Shown here piece by piece: positions 40,042 to 51,081 of a stretch of DNA of 64,000 nucleotides (the stretch's first letter is position 1; each line of letters begins with the position of its first letter). The position numbers and the translations under genes are program-made. The stretch is from an uncultured Clostridia bacterium (GTDB lineage Bacteria; Bacillota; Clostridia; Oscillospirales; Ruminococcaceae): assembly GCA_945829235.1 (NCBI GenBank), contig CALZUA010000012.1, forward strand, positions 25,407 to 89,406, written 5' to 3'. The notes beneath the pieces were generated by a model. That model had not been told where the DNA came from. It was given only the letters and a program-made list of their open reading frames with translations, and did no database searches.

Positions 40042-42420
40042 TTACATTTCAACAATAATTTCGTTCTCGGATTTGAGTATTTCCGCAGAAATATGGTTTC
40101 CGTCAATTTTCTCGCCGTTCACCGTGATTGACTTCACGCCGTGCTGAGAGCCGTTCGGGTTCTTTACGGAGATGTTGAGCGCTTTGCCGCGGAAGTTCTT
40201 CTTAATCGAAAGCTCCTTCCAATCGCTCGGGATTGACGGGTTAACCGTAATTCCGCCGATATCGGGAACAAGTCCCAGAATACCCTCAACCGTTCCTACC
40301 ATAACCGTAGAAGCCGTTCCCGTGAGCCAGTGAACGTGCGCGCGTCCCGCAAACGGGCTGTCCTTTCCCTCGACAAACTGACCGTAAACATACGGCTCGA
40401 GAACGCGCTTTTCCGCGTTGTCGTTGTAAGCCGCGGGAGCCGCCTCTTTCCAGTATTTGTAAGCATTATCGCCACGTCCCAGCTTTGCTTCCGCGAGAAT
40501 AAGCCAGCCCTGCGGCTGAGAGAAAATTCCCGCGTTTTCCTTTACGCACTTGTTGTAGCAGTGCATAAGAGCGCCGTCAAACGCGTGATTTTCATACGGC
40601 GGGTACATAACCATCGCGCCGTACGGTGTGTTCAGCTCGCGGTCAACCGAGTCGAGAGCCTTTTCGCCGCGCTCCTTGGAAGCAAATCCCGAAATAACCG
40701 CCCAGCTCTGCGGGTTCAGCCACATCGAAGCCTCTGCGTCGGTGTGCTTTCCGATAATCTCGCCCGTTTCGCGATATCCTCTGATAAAGCGGTCGCCGTC
40801 CCAGCACTCGTCGAGAATTTTGCCCATCTTCTCGTTCACTTCATCGAGATACTTCACATACTCGCTGTCGTTCTTGTAAACCGCGTATTCGCGGAGAATT
40901 TTGATTGCATAAACAAGCTGGAACGCAACAAACGTGCTCTCGCCCTTTTTGCCGAGGCGCAGGCAGTCGTTCCAGTCAGCGTGAAGTCCCGCGGGCATTC
41001 CGTGGTTGCCGAGATTGTTCATCGAGAATTCAATCGCGCGTTTCAGATGCTCGTAAACCGTGCCCTTTTCGCCGTTGTTCGCGAAATAAATCTCCTCGTC
41101 AAGGAACTTTTCGTCGCCGCTCTCGCCGATGTACTTGTAAACGGTCGGGAACAGCCAAAGCGCGTCATCGGCGCGATAGGACGGGTGTCCCGTTTCACGA
41201 ACATAGCTTTCTTCATCGGGTGTGTCCTCGTGACCGGCATTGTGGGTGTACTTGACAAGCGGCAAGCCCGCGCCGTTCGTAACCTGCGCCGAGAGCATAA
41301 ACTTAATCTGCTCTTTCGCCATTTCGGGCGCAAGGTGAATGATGCCCTGAATATCCTGAACGGTGTCGCGGTAGCCGAAGCCGTTTCTCAGACCGCAGTA
41401 AACAAGCGAAGCCGCTCTTGACCAGATAAACGTGATAAAGCAGTTGTAGGCGTTCCAGACGTTGACCATACTGTTGAACGCGGGGTCGGGGGTGTTGACC
41501 TGAAGATTGTCCAGCTTTGAGTGCCAGAAATTCTTCAGCTCGGCGATTTCCTCCTCGACAACGCCGCTCTTGTTATATCTCGCGATAATCTTCTCGGCTT
41601 CCTCGCCGTTCTTCTGACCGAGAACGTAAATCAGCTTCTTCGTTTCACCGGGCTGGAGCGTGAAGTCGCTCTGTAAAGCGCCGCAGGAGTTTCCGCAGTA
41701 GTTGAGACTGTTCTTCAAACCCTCCTCGATGCCGACAGGATTTGCGTAGCCTCTGTAAGAGCCCGCGAAAACGTCACGGTCGCCGCAATAAGCCGAAACC
41801 TCCGCGCCTGCAAGTCCGAAGAAGCGTTCGGTGTGTCCGTCCTGAAGCTCGTTTTGCTTTTGGAGAAGGTAGTTGCCCTTAAAATAGGTGTGGGTGATGA
41901 AAAGCGTGTACTGAAGATTTACTTGGTCCTGCTCGTAATAATTGTCGTTTACAAACTCGCAGTAGCCCGTCGCGGAGAGATTTCTCGGCTTTGAGTCATT
42001 GTTGGTGATTTCGCAAGCCCAGACCTCGTAATCGGCATTCTGCGGAACGTAATAGGTCGTTTTCGTGGAAATATTTTTGTACTCGGAGGAAATGATTGTG
42101 TAAGCGGTACCGTGGCGGCACTCACTCTTGTACTCCGAAAGCGGCTTGCAAACGGGCGCCCAAGAGCCGCTCCAAAAGTCGTTCGCGTCATTGTCCTTGA
42201 TGTAAACGTAACGTCCGGGCTGGTCGCAGTTTACGCTGTTGAAGCGATAGCGCAGAATTCTGCCCTTTGCGCCGCTCTTGACAAAGGAATAGCCGCCCGC
42301 GTTGCCCGAAATAATCGCGCCGTATTCGGGTGAACCGAGATAGTTCGCCCACGGAGCGGGGGTGTCGGGGCGGGTGATGACGTATTCGCGGTTTTTGTCG
42401 TCAAAGTAACCGTAATTCAT
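40042..42420 (-). CDS. Cellobiose phosphorylase (GH94)
   Basis: Splits cellobiose with phosphate into glucose 1-phosphate and glucose, conserving energy during cellulose use. The start MNYGYFDDKNREYVITRPDT (at 42420, after AGGAGG) is that of cellobiose phosphorylases; the frame continues upstream without a plausible start. The catalytic acid region GLHADWNDCLRLG, GLRNGFGYRDTVQD and VEPYVYGQF-like PYVYGQFVEG are present. Length 792 residues, as expected. No secretion signal, so cellobiose must be imported. It could accept related disaccharides. Confidence 0.93.
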   Translation of the reverse strand: MNYGYFDDKNREYVITRPDTPAPWANYLGSPEYGAIISGNAGGYSFVKSGAKGRILRYRFNSVNCDQPGRYVYIKDNDANDFWSGSWAPVCKPLSEYKSECRHGTAYTIISSEYKNISTKTTYYVPQNADYEVWACEITNNDSKPRNLSATGYCEFVNDNYYEQDQVNLQYTLFITHTYFKGNYLLQKQNELQDGHTERFFGLAGAEVSAYCGDRDVFAGSYRGYANPVGIEEGLKNSLNYCGNSCGALQSDFTLQPGETKKLIYVLGQKNGEEAEKIIARYNKSGVVEEEIAELKNFWHSKLDNLQVNTPDPAFNSMVNVWNAYNCFITFIWSRAASLVYCGLRNGFGYRDTVQDIQGIIHLAPEMAKEQIKFMLSAQVTNGAGLPLVKYTHNAGHEDTPDEESYVRETGHPSYRADDALWLFPTVYKYIGESGDEKFLDEEIYFANNGEKGTVYEHLKRAIEFSMNNLGNHGMPAGLHADWNDCLRLGKKGESTFVAFQLVYAIKILREYAVYKNDSEYVKYLDEVNEKMGKILDECWDGDRFIRGYRETGEIIGKHTDAEASMWLNPQSWAVISGFASKERGEKALDSVDRELNTPYGAMVMYPPYENHAFDGALMHCYNKCVKENAGIFSQPQGWLILAEAKLGRGDNAYKYWKEAAPAAYNDNAEKRVLEPYVYGQFVEGKDSPFAGRAHVHWLTGTASTVMVGTVEGILGLVPDIGGITVNPSIPSDWKELSIKKNFRGKALNISVKNPNGSQHGVKSITVNGEKIDGNHISAEILKSENEIIVEM

Positions 42421-42558
42421 AGTTTTTTCCTCCTGAAAGCAGTAGTTTTTGTTTAACCTTATCTCTATTATACAACATTCCACGCAATAAACAAGGGCGG
42501 GAATTTGCACAAATTTTTTGTGAAAATATTGTTTATTTTGACAGAGAGCAAAAATCAC

Positions 42559-42587
42559 TTGTAATTCTTGGAGAAATGTTGTATAAT
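42559..42587 (+). promoter_or_regulatory. Promoter of purD
   Basis: TTGTAA, 17-base spacer, TATAAT, about 35 bases before the purD ATG. A second -10-like TGTATAATAG on the opposite strand near 42470 probably serves the GH94 gene. Confidence 0.7.
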
Positions 42588-42622
42588 AGATGTGTATAAT
42601 ATTTTTGAAAGGAAGTTTAATT

Positions 42623-43906
<1,284 letters not shown>

Positions 43907-43909
43907 AAT

Positions 43910-45034
43910 ATGAGTAAATTCAGATTTTCCGCGCCCTGTCATTTCGGGCTTGAAAAAACACTTTCGTTTGAGATAAAAAAAGCAGGCGGTGAGGACATCA
44001 CCGTCACCGATGGGCGCGTCTGCTTTTCGGGTGACGCCGCCGTCTGCGCTCGGGCAAATATTCTCTCGAGAACCGCCGAGCGGATTAACATCGTTCTTGG
44101 CGAGTTCCGCGCGGAAACCTATGACGATATTTTCGCGGGAATTGAGAAGCTCCCGCTGTCCGATTTCATCGGCAAAAACGACGCGTTCCCGAACAACGGT
44201 CACTCGCTCAACTCCAAGCTCACGAGCATTCCCGCGTGTCAAAAGCGTGTAAAGCTCGCTATGGCGCGGAATTTGGGGAAAGCGTACGGTCTTGAGAGAA
44301 TGCCCGAAAACGGTGCCGAACGCAAAATCCGCTTCTCAATTATGAAGAACATCTTCACGCTCACTCTCGACACAAGCGGCGAGGGGCTTCACAAGCGCGG
44401 TTACCGCCGCGAGAGCAACGCCGCGCCTATCCGCGAAACACTTGCGGCGGGAATTGTGGATTTGGCGAGAGTTCGCGCGGGAGATACCGTTCTCGACCCG
44501 TTCTGCGGCTCGGGCACTATTTTAATAGAAAGCGCGATGAAAGCGCTAAACATCGCCCCCGGACTCAATCGGCATTTCTCGGGCGAGAATTTCCCGTTTT
44601 TGCCGAAAAAGGTCTGGGAAAACGCCCGCGAAGAAGCGCGTTCCCTTATCAAAACGGACGCGGATTTTTCGGGAATAGGTTTCGATATCGACGAGAACTG
44701 CGTTGAATTAACGCGGCAAAATGCGAAACTCGCGGGTGTTGACAAGTTTATAACCGTGAAAAAGCGCGATATCAGGGATTTCTCGTTCCCCGAAATGCCC
44801 GCGAAAATCATCACAAATCCGCCCTACGGCGAGAGAATGCTGGAGCTTTCGGACGCGCGTGAGCTGTACAAAATTATGGGTGAACGGCTTCGCCCGCTCG
44901 GGGAAAATCAGCTTTACGTCATCACGCCGGACGAGGAGTTTGAGGGCATTTTCGGCGAAAAATCCGACAAAAACCGCAAGCTGTACAACGGTATGATGAA
45001 AGCGCGGCTTTATATCTACCTGAATTCAAAATGA
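43910..45034 (+). CDS. THUMP-domain RNA methyltransferase (RlmL N-terminal/TrmN-like)
   Basis: A 374-residue SAM-dependent methyltransferase. An N-terminal ferredoxin-like/THUMP part (about 1-150, with TLDTSGEGLHKRGYR at its end) binds RNA; the methyltransferase domain has VLDPFCGSGTILIE (SAM site) and ITNPPYGERM (the NPPY catalytic motif of N-methyltransferases on guanine or adenine). Such proteins modify 23S rRNA (RlmK/L type) or tRNA. The ATG is four bases after purD. The 3' third is duplicated directly downstream. Confidence 0.9.
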   Translation: MSKFRFSAPCHFGLEKTLSFEIKKAGGEDITVTDGRVCFSGDAAVCARANILSRTAERINIVLGEFRAETYDDIFAGIEKLPLSDFIGKNDAFPNNGHSLNSKLTSIPACQKRVKLAMARNLGKAYGLERMPENGAERKIRFSIMKNIFTLTLDTSGEGLHKRGYRRESNAAPIRETLAAGIVDLARVRAGDTVLDPFCGSGTILIESAMKALNIAPGLNRHFSGENFPFLPKKVWENAREEARSLIKTDADFSGIGFDIDENCVELTRQNAKLAGVDKFITVKKRDIRDFSFPEMPAKIITNPPYGERMLELSDARELYKIMGERLRPLGENQLYVITPDEEFEGIFGEKSDKNRKLYNGMMKARLYIYLNSK

Positions 45035-45041
45035 CTTTTTC

Positions 45042-45382
45042 ACAACAACGAGAACTGCGTTGAATTAACACGGCAGAACGCAAAACTCGCGGGTGTTGAC
45101 AAGTTTATAACCGTGGAAAAGCGCGATATCAGGGATTTCTCGTTCCCCGAAAACCCCGCGAAAATCATCACAAACCCGCCCTACGGCGAGCGTATGCTGG
45201 AGCTTTCGGACGCGCGGGAGCTGTACAAAGTTATGGGTGAACGGCTTCGTCCGCTCGGGGAAAATCAGCTTTACGTCATCACGCCGGACGAGGAGTTTGA
45301 GAGCATTTTCGGCGAAAAATCCGACAAAAACCGCAAGCTGTACAACGGAATGATGAAAGCACGTTTTTATATCTATCTGTAA
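45042..45382 (+). pseudogene. Duplicated 3' part of the RNA methyltransferase gene
   Basis: About 340 bases repeat the last third of the preceding gene (from ENCVELTRQNAKLAG to the C-terminus) with the frame kept open to a stop. NPPYGERM is present. Most differences are silent, so the copy was a working gene until recently or is corrected by conversion. It lacks the SAM-binding loop, the THUMP part and a ribosome site. Confidence 0.85.
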
Positions 45383-45413
45383 TTTTCTTTTTTCAACCAA
45401 CGGGAGCAATTCG

Positions 45414-47573
45414 ATGAATAAAAGAGTTCGTCCTCAATATCAAGGCGCGGAGATAATCACCGCGCTGATATATCTTTGCTCGATGAGCGCGGCGCTGATG
45501 AACGTTTTGTGCAGACAGGAACAGCTCCTTTGCACCGTCATAATGACCGCGGTTTCATTCGGCGTTTATATGCTTTTCTACACGTTTCGCAAAAAACGCG
45601 CGTTTGCCGTGCTTGCGTTTGTCGCGCTGGCAATTTCGGCGTTTGTGATAATGAGCTTTGCGCTGAACCAAAGCTCTGCGGCGGGTTTTGTTGACTTTAT
45701 CTTCAAAAACTCCGAGAGCTTTGATGTGATGTTCGCGGTAGCGTCAATCTTCCTGTTTTCGTGCATTTTCGGCTTTTCGGTCTGCTATTTCAGCGTCTAT
45801 CTCCCGCGACCGAGTTTTCTGCTTCTACCCGCGCTTATCCCGATGATTTTGTCCGCGAGAACAGCCGGCGGGCTTCCTGCGGGTTTTATCGTTTTTCTGG
45901 CGGTTGGATTTGGGGTTGCCGTGCTCGGCTCGGCGCGTCCCGAGTTTCCGAACGATATTGTGTACATTGACGACAAAAAATCCCGCCGTGAGCGCCTGAT
46001 ATCCATAGCAATTTTCGGCGTTATCGCGGCGCTTATCCTCACGGTTGTGCCGCGTGACACAAACACGCCGATGGGGAGTTATCTCGATACCGTTTTCAAC
46101 AAAAAATCCACGTTCTACGGGCAGAATATGCTCTCGAATTTCACCAACAACAGCGGCGTTAACCGAGGCGCAAACAATCCCTCCGACAATGTTCTGTTCT
46201 ACGCGACAACAAGCTATCCCGTGAACGTAAGCCGCTGGTCGTTCGACAAGTATAACGGAGAATCGGGTTGGACATCGCACCCCGATTACACAACGGGCTG
46301 GAGCGGCTGGAGAACCTTCAAGAAAAATCTCAACACAAACAATCTTGCTCAAAAATTACGGCAGGCGGCGGTTGACGGTTATCTTGAAGAATACGCGCCG
46401 TTGCTGAAAAATCTCACCGTTTATAACGATAGATTTTACGGCTCAACGGCTAAGATGACAATAAGAGTAGCCGACAACAGCAGTACAAAAGTCATCATTC
46501 ACCCGAGTATGACGATAGATGTGAACATAAACGGTTACACCGATGACATTTTCCGAACGTATAAAGACGAGATGTTCACGCATAGCAATATGGGAACAAA
46601 CGCGTTTTATTCACTCGAATACTACATTCCAAGAACGAACGAGAGCTTAATCAGGCTTTTTGAACAGGTGGATATGGAAGAAATTCTAACCGCCGCGGTT
46701 GAGCAGGAAATTATCACAAACTCCGAGAAAACCTCGTTCCTGAGCGAACGAAGCCAAGCTCTTGAGTACAACGAGAAAACGCTTGCTGAGCCGATAAATC
46801 CCGAAATCGTGAAGCTTGCCGAGGAAATCACGGAGGGGCTTACGTCAAATTACGACAAGGCGCTTGCTATCGAGAAATGGTTTGGCGAAGCGGGCTTTGT
46901 CTACGACCTCGACTTTGTTCCCGAGGAATCAACCGCCGAGTATTTCCTATTCAAGAGCAAGCGCGGGATTTGCTCGGATTTTGCCACGGCGACAACCTTG
47001 CTTTTGAGAGCGGCGGGTATTCCCACAAAATACACCGAGGGCTTTGTCCTCAAGAGCGAAAATCTCGATGAATACGGGCGCTACGCCGTAAAGCCCGCCA
47101 ATGCTCACGCTTACTCGATGAGCTATATCGAGGGTTTGGGCTGGCTGGAGATTGACGGGACGAGGTATGCTACGCTTGCAAATGACGGCGAACAGCTTGC
47201 GATGGCGGCGCTGATTATTCTGATATCGCTGGCGGCTCTGGCAATTCTCGCCTTTGTTTTCCGAAAACAGCTCTCCGAGGGTGTGTTTGCGGTTTCGCTC
47301 TTGTTCAAGAGCAAAAACGGCAAAATTCGCGCGATTTACCTGAGAACACGCAAGCTCGTCTGCTCGATAAACGGCACAGAGCCTGAGTCAACAGCCGCAG
47401 GTGAGGTCTGCGCGGCGGCGGGGCGGTCGCTCGGGTTGTACAAGGAAGCGGAAGAAATTGCAACAAGCGCTGATTTGCTCCTGTACGGCGGCAAGACAAC
47501 CGAAATTCCCGCAAAACAGCTCTACCGCGATTACCGCAAAATCAGAAAAACCAAGAGGAAAATGAAGAAATGA
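45414..47573 (+). CDS. TgpA-like membrane protein with extracytoplasmic transglutaminase domain
   Basis: A 719-residue protein: five to six membrane segments in the first 205 residues, a large outside region, a transglutaminase core (GICSDFATATTLLLRAAGIP with the Cys near 525; NAHAY with the His; EIDGT with the Asp), one more membrane helix (about 600-622) and a cytoplasmic tail. All three catalytic residues are present. The partner DUF58 gene overlaps its stop codon. TgpA-DUF58-MoxR sets are thought to act on the envelope. The MoxR for this pair is not adjacent; one lies at the window start. Confidence 0.88.
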   Translation: MNKRVRPQYQGAEIITALIYLCSMSAALMNVLCRQEQLLCTVIMTAVSFGVYMLFYTFRKKRAFAVLAFVALAISAFVIMSFALNQSSAAGFVDFIFKNSESFDVMFAVASIFLFSCIFGFSVCYFSVYLPRPSFLLLPALIPMILSARTAGGLPAGFIVFLAVGFGVAVLGSARPEFPNDIVYIDDKKSRRERLISIAIFGVIAALILTVVPRDTNTPMGSYLDTVFNKKSTFYGQNMLSNFTNNSGVNRGANNPSDNVLFYATTSYPVNVSRWSFDKYNGESGWTSHPDYTTGWSGWRTFKKNLNTNNLAQKLRQAAVDGYLEEYAPLLKNLTVYNDRFYGSTAKMTIRVADNSSTKVIIHPSMTIDVNINGYTDDIFRTYKDEMFTHSNMGTNAFYSLEYYIPRTNESLIRLFEQVDMEEILTAAVEQEIITNSEKTSFLSERSQALEYNEKTLAEPINPEIVKLAEEITEGLTSNYDKALAIEKWFGEAGFVYDLDFVPEESTAEYFLFKSKRGICSDFATATTLLLRAAGIPTKYTEGFVLKSENLDEYGRYAVKPANAHAYSMSYIEGLGWLEIDGTRYATLANDGEQLAMAALIILISLAALAILAFVFRKQLSEGVFAVSLLFKSKNGKIRAIYLRTRKLVCSINGTEPESTAAGEVCAAAGRSLGLYKEAEEIATSADLLLYGGKTTEIPAKQLYRDYRKIRKTKRKMKK

Positions 47574-48520
47574 CGCATCTGGCAAGCATTATTCAGGCGC
47601 TGTTTTTCGCGGCGCTGTTCGTGACATTCATAAACGCGGACATAGGCTGGGCGATGGTTTACATCATCGGCGGGATTTCTTTGCTCTCGGCGGTGACGCT
47701 GTTCCTGTCGAAAAAGCACTTCAAAGCCGAGTTGCATGAGCTTTCGGGCACGGCTGAGGTCGGGCAAAGCGTTGAATTTGAAATTAAGCTCACGCGAACG
47801 GGATTTTGCTTTATCCCGTACATCGAGCTTTGCCTCTCCACGGACAGCCGAATAAACATCAGAACCTCGCTCCTTTTCAGCGGCACAAAAACGCTTCGCG
47901 GTAGCTTCAAAGCTTCGCATAGCGGGATAAACCGTTTGAAGCTGGATTTGATTACCGTTCGGGATTTTGCGGGGCTGTTTAACTTAAAGGTCAAGGTTGA
48001 ACAAGAGGCGAAAAAAGCGGTTTTGCCTAAAATTGTCGATTATAACGGACCGGAAATAATTCCGAGCGTTCTTCCCGCGGACGACGAGGACGCTGAGGAG
48101 GGTGTTTCCGTGATGAGGGGCGGATTGCCCGGTTGTGAGCACCGCGATTATGTTCCCGGCGACTCGCCGAAACGGATAAACTACAAGCTCTCAGCGAAGC
48201 GAAACCGCTTGCTTGTGCGGTTGGACGAGAGCGCGGGTTTCGCGGCAACCAACATCTTTATCGCCGAAAACAGCTTGCCGGTGTGTTGCGAGCAGGCTTT
48301 CGCGCTTGCGAAACAGCTCGTCAACAAAGGCGGCTCCGTGAAAATCACCCACAAAAACGAAACAAAGAGCGCGAGTTCGCCGGAAACCCTCGACAAGCTC
48401 CGCGAGTGGCTCGCTTTTCGGGAGTTCGCGGAAACCGCCGAGCAGACGCTTTTCACTCCCCCAAAGGACGCGGATATTGTTTTCTCGGGGAACGGGGCGG
48501 TTTCGACTAAGGCGGCGTGA
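47570..48520 (+). CDS. DUF58 domain protein (TgpA partner)
   Basis: A 316-residue protein whose ATG overlaps the TGA of the transglutaminase gene (ATGA), so translation is coupled. Two N-terminal membrane helices (about 8-50), then a soluble part with the DUF58 hallmark EHRDYVPGDSPKRINYKLSA near 187. It is only distantly like the DUF58 protein at 887-2062. Confidence 0.9.
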   Translation: MTHLASIIQALFFAALFVTFINADIGWAMVYIIGGISLLSAVTLFLSKKHFKAELHELSGTAEVGQSVEFEIKLTRTGFCFIPYIELCLSTDSRINIRTSLLFSGTKTLRGSFKASHSGINRLKLDLITVRDFAGLFNLKVKVEQEAKKAVLPKIVDYNGPEIIPSVLPADDEDAEEGVSVMRGGLPGCEHRDYVPGDSPKRINYKLSAKRNRLLVRLDESAGFAATNIFIAENSLPVCCEQAFALAKQLVNKGGSVKITHKNETKSASSPETLDKLREWLAFREFAETAEQTLFTPPKDADIVFSGNGAVSTKAA

Positions 48521-48620
48521 GTTGCGGGTGTTTTTCGGGGAAATGTTTGTGCAAATTGTACAAAAAATTACTGTTGAAAAGCAAGAAATATCCAAATAAA
48601 AGTATATAGCGGAAAAAATC

Positions 48621-48649
48621 TTGAAAAAAAATCAAATTTAATATATAAT
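48621..48649 (+). promoter_or_regulatory. Promoter of pgi
   Basis: TTGAAA, 17-base AT-rich spacer, TATAAT, about 50 bases before the pgi ATG. Confidence 0.75.
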
Positions 48650-48701
48650 ATAGTTGGAGTACCGCACCAACTTTGGCACGGTGAAAGGAGATTAGATTGA
48701 A

Positions 48702-50042
48702 ATGGGATTAAAACTTGATGACAAGTACCTTAAAGGGTTTGTAAGAGAACACGAGCTTGCGGAGTGCGCTCCCGCGATTAAAGCCGCGCACGATACGCTC
48801 GAAAGCAGAAACGGCCCCGGAAATGATTTTCTCGGCTGGGTTGACCTGCCCGTGAATTACGACAAGGAGGAGTTCGCGAGAATTAAAAAGGCGGCGGAGA
48901 AAATCCAGAACGACAGCCGCGTGCTCATCGTAATCGGCATCGGCGGTTCTTATCTCGGCGCAAGAGCGGCTATCGAGGCGCTGAAGTCCTCGCTTTACAA
49001 CTCGCTCAAAAAGAAAACTCCCGAGATTTATTTCGTTGGTCAGAGCCTCTCGCCTACTTATTTAAATGAGGTAATTTCTCTCGTTGACGGAAAGGATTTC
49101 TCGGTTAACATCATCTCCAAGAGCGGCACGACAACCGAGCCTGCGCTTGCTTTCAGAGTTTTCCGTGATTTGCTTGTTCAGCGCTACGGCGAGGAGGGCG
49201 CAAAGTCCAGAATTTACGCGACAACCGATAAGGCTCGCGGCACTCTCAAAGAGTTCTCCGACAAGATGGGCTATGAAACATTTGTTGTTCCGGACGATGT
49301 TGGCGGAAGATATTCCGTTTTGACGGCAGTTGGACTGCTCCCGATTGCCTGCGCGGGTTGCGATATCGACGCTCTTATGGAGGGCGCGGCCGCGGCTAGA
49401 GAGGCTTACAAGGACTGCGATATCGAGAAGAACGACTGCTGTAAATACGCGGCTTTGCGCAATATCCTTTACAGAAAAGGCAAGAGCGTTGAGATGCTGA
49501 TAAGCTACGAGAACTCCTTCGCGATGATGGCGGAGTGGTGGAAGCAGCTCTTCGGCGAGAGCGAGGGCAAGGACGGCAAGGGTATTTACCCGTCAAGCGC
49601 GGTTTTCTCGACCGATTTGCACTCTCTCGGTCAGTTCGTTCAGGACGGCTCGAGAATTATGTTTGAAACGGTAATCCAGTTCGGCAAGCCGCAGAAGGAG
49701 CTGTTCCTTCAGGACGAGCCGAGCAACCTCGACGGTCTGAATTTCCTCTCAAATCAGAATATGTCCATCGTCAACAGAAAAGCGTTTGAGGGAACCGTTC
49801 TCGCGCACACCGAGGGCGGCGTGCCGAATATCGTTTTCGAAGTGCCCGAGCTTAACGAGTTTGAGCTTGGCTGGATGATTTACTTCTTCGAGAAGGCTTG
49901 CGCGCTCAGCGGCTATATGCTCGGCGTAAATCCGTTCAACCAGCCCGGCGTTGAGAGCTACAAGAAGAATATGTTCGCGCTTCTCGGCAAGCCCGGCTAC
50001 GAGGACCAGAAGGCTATTCTCGAGAGAAAGCTCGGAATTTAA
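48702..50042 (+). CDS. pgi: Glucose-6-phosphate isomerase
   Basis: Interconverts glucose 6-phosphate and fructose 6-phosphate. The family motifs are [30 protein letters not shown], the [16 protein letters not shown] signature and HTEGGVPNI. Length 446 residues, of the short Firmicutes type. AAAGGAG precedes the start at some distance (an ATTGAAATG start region). With pfkA 1 kb downstream it feeds glycolysis from cellobiose-derived sugar phosphates. Confidence 0.97.
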   Translation: MGLKLDDKYLKGFVREHELAECAPAIKAAHDTLESRNGPGNDFLGWVDLPVNYDKEEFARIKKAAEKIQNDSRVLIVIGIGGSYLGARAAIEALKSSLYNSLKKKTPEIYFVGQSLSPTYLNEVISLVDGKDFSVNIISKSGTTTEPALAFRVFRDLLVQRYGEEGAKSRIYATTDKARGTLKEFSDKMGYETFVVPDDVGGRYSVLTAVGLLPIACAGCDIDALMEGAAAAREAYKDCDIEKNDCCKYAALRNILYRKGKSVEMLISYENSFAMMAEWWKQLFGESEGKDGKGIYPSSAVFSTDLHSLGQFVQDGSRIMFETVIQFGKPQKELFLQDEPSNLDGLNFLSNQNMSIVNRKAFEGTVLAHTEGGVPNIVFEVPELNEFELGWMIYFFEKACALSGYMLGVNPFNQPGVESYKKNMFALLGKPGYEDQKAILERKLGI

Positions 50043-50087
50043 CTTAGGCAAAAATTGTAAATATAACATATACGGAGGTTTATCATT

Positions 50088-50492
50088 ATGGTAAAGATTA
50101 TCACAGGTAAAAGAGGTTCCGGCAAGACCAAGCTTCTCATCGACGCTATTCACGCTGCCGAGAAGCAGTCCAAGGGCAACGTTGTTGCAATCCAGAAGGG
50201 TTCTTCGCTCAACACCGACATCACCTACAAGGTAAGACTCATCAACATCGAGGACTACGCAATTAACGGCGTTGACGCTTTCTACGGCTTTATCGCGGGC
50301 ATTCTGTCGTCCGACCACGACTGCACCGATATCTTCGTTGACGCAACGCTCAAGATTACCGGCAGAGATTACGCAAAGGTTGGCGAAATGTTCGAGGCGC
50401 TCGCAAAGATTTCCCCCGACACCACCATCACCCTGACCGTTTCTGCTGACAACGCAGAGCTTCCCGAGAGCGTTCTCAAGTTTATCGGCTGA
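50088..50492 (+). CDS. Small P-loop protein of unknown function
   Basis: A 134-residue soluble protein with a Walker A motif at the very N-terminus (ITGKRGSGKTKLL, residues 5-17) and a Walker B-like strand (CTDIFVDATLK near 84). CGGAGG precedes the ATG. Size and motifs suggest an ATP-binding protein, but no family function is known to me. It lies 45 bases after pgi and codon use is like that of highly expressed neighbours. Confidence 0.75.
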   Translation: MVKIITGKRGSGKTKLLIDAIHAAEKQSKGNVVAIQKGSSLNTDITYKVRLINIEDYAINGVDAFYGFIAGILSSDHDCTDIFVDATLKITGRDYAKVGEMFEALAKISPDTTITLTVSADNAELPESVLKFIG

Positions 50493-50550
50493 TTTTTGGA
50501 CAATATTTTGCACCAAATTTGATTATTTTCAACAAAATTTCAAAAAACCC

Positions 50551-50579
50551 TTGACAAAAGCAGAAAATTGTGTTATAAT
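50551..50579 (+). promoter_or_regulatory. Promoter of rpmF
   Basis: A consensus TTGACA, 17-base spacer, TATAAT, giving a leader of about 80 bases. Confidence 0.88.
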
Positions 50580-50664
50580 AACTTTTGCTTGATTAACACG
50601 CGGCGGTTTTGTCTGTCATAGAACCGTTCGCTTATAGTTCATTGCTTTCAAGGGGGTGTAAGAT

Positions 50665-50850
50665 ATGGCAGTACCAAAGAGAAAGGTTTCTCGTGCAAGA
50701 AGAGATAAAAGACGTTCGAGCGTTTGGAAGCTCGAAACTCCGAATTTCTCGCGTTGCAAAAACTGCGGTGAGCTGAAGCTCGCTCACAGAGTTTGCCCTG
50801 CTTGCGGCTATTACAAGAACAAGGTTGTTGTAGCTAAGGAAGCGGAGTAA
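50665..50850 (+). CDS. rpmF: 50S ribosomal protein L32
   Basis: A 61-residue basic protein starting MAVPKRKVSRARRDKRR with a four-cysteine zinc ribbon (CKNCGELKLAHRVCPACG), all typical of L32. AAGGGGG precedes the ATG. The DUF177 gene that commonly precedes rpmF in Firmicutes is not present here. Confidence 0.97.
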   Translation: MAVPKRKVSRARRDKRRSSVWKLETPNFSRCKNCGELKLAHRVCPACGYYKNKVVVAKEAE

Positions 50851-50870
50851 TTCACAGATATTGCATAAGG

Positions 50871-50900
50871 ACAGCCCCGAGTTTTCGGGGTTGTTTTTTT
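50871..50900 (+). terminator. Terminator after rpmF
   Basis: ACAGCCCCGA and TCGGGGTTGT form a 10-bp stem (with a wobble) around a 4-base loop, followed by a run of T. Confidence 0.9.
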
Positions 50901-51081
50901 GTATAGGAGGGGTAATTTTGTACAGAATTTTTCTCCAATTTTCTCAAAATTTGTTAAAAAAAGATTATTATCGCTTTTATTTGATAAAGTTGAAAAAAAC
51001 GCTTGACGAAACCAACCTTTTTGTAGTAAAATAATAAAAGATAAAAATCTGCAAATACTACAAGAAAGAGGAGAGATTAAA

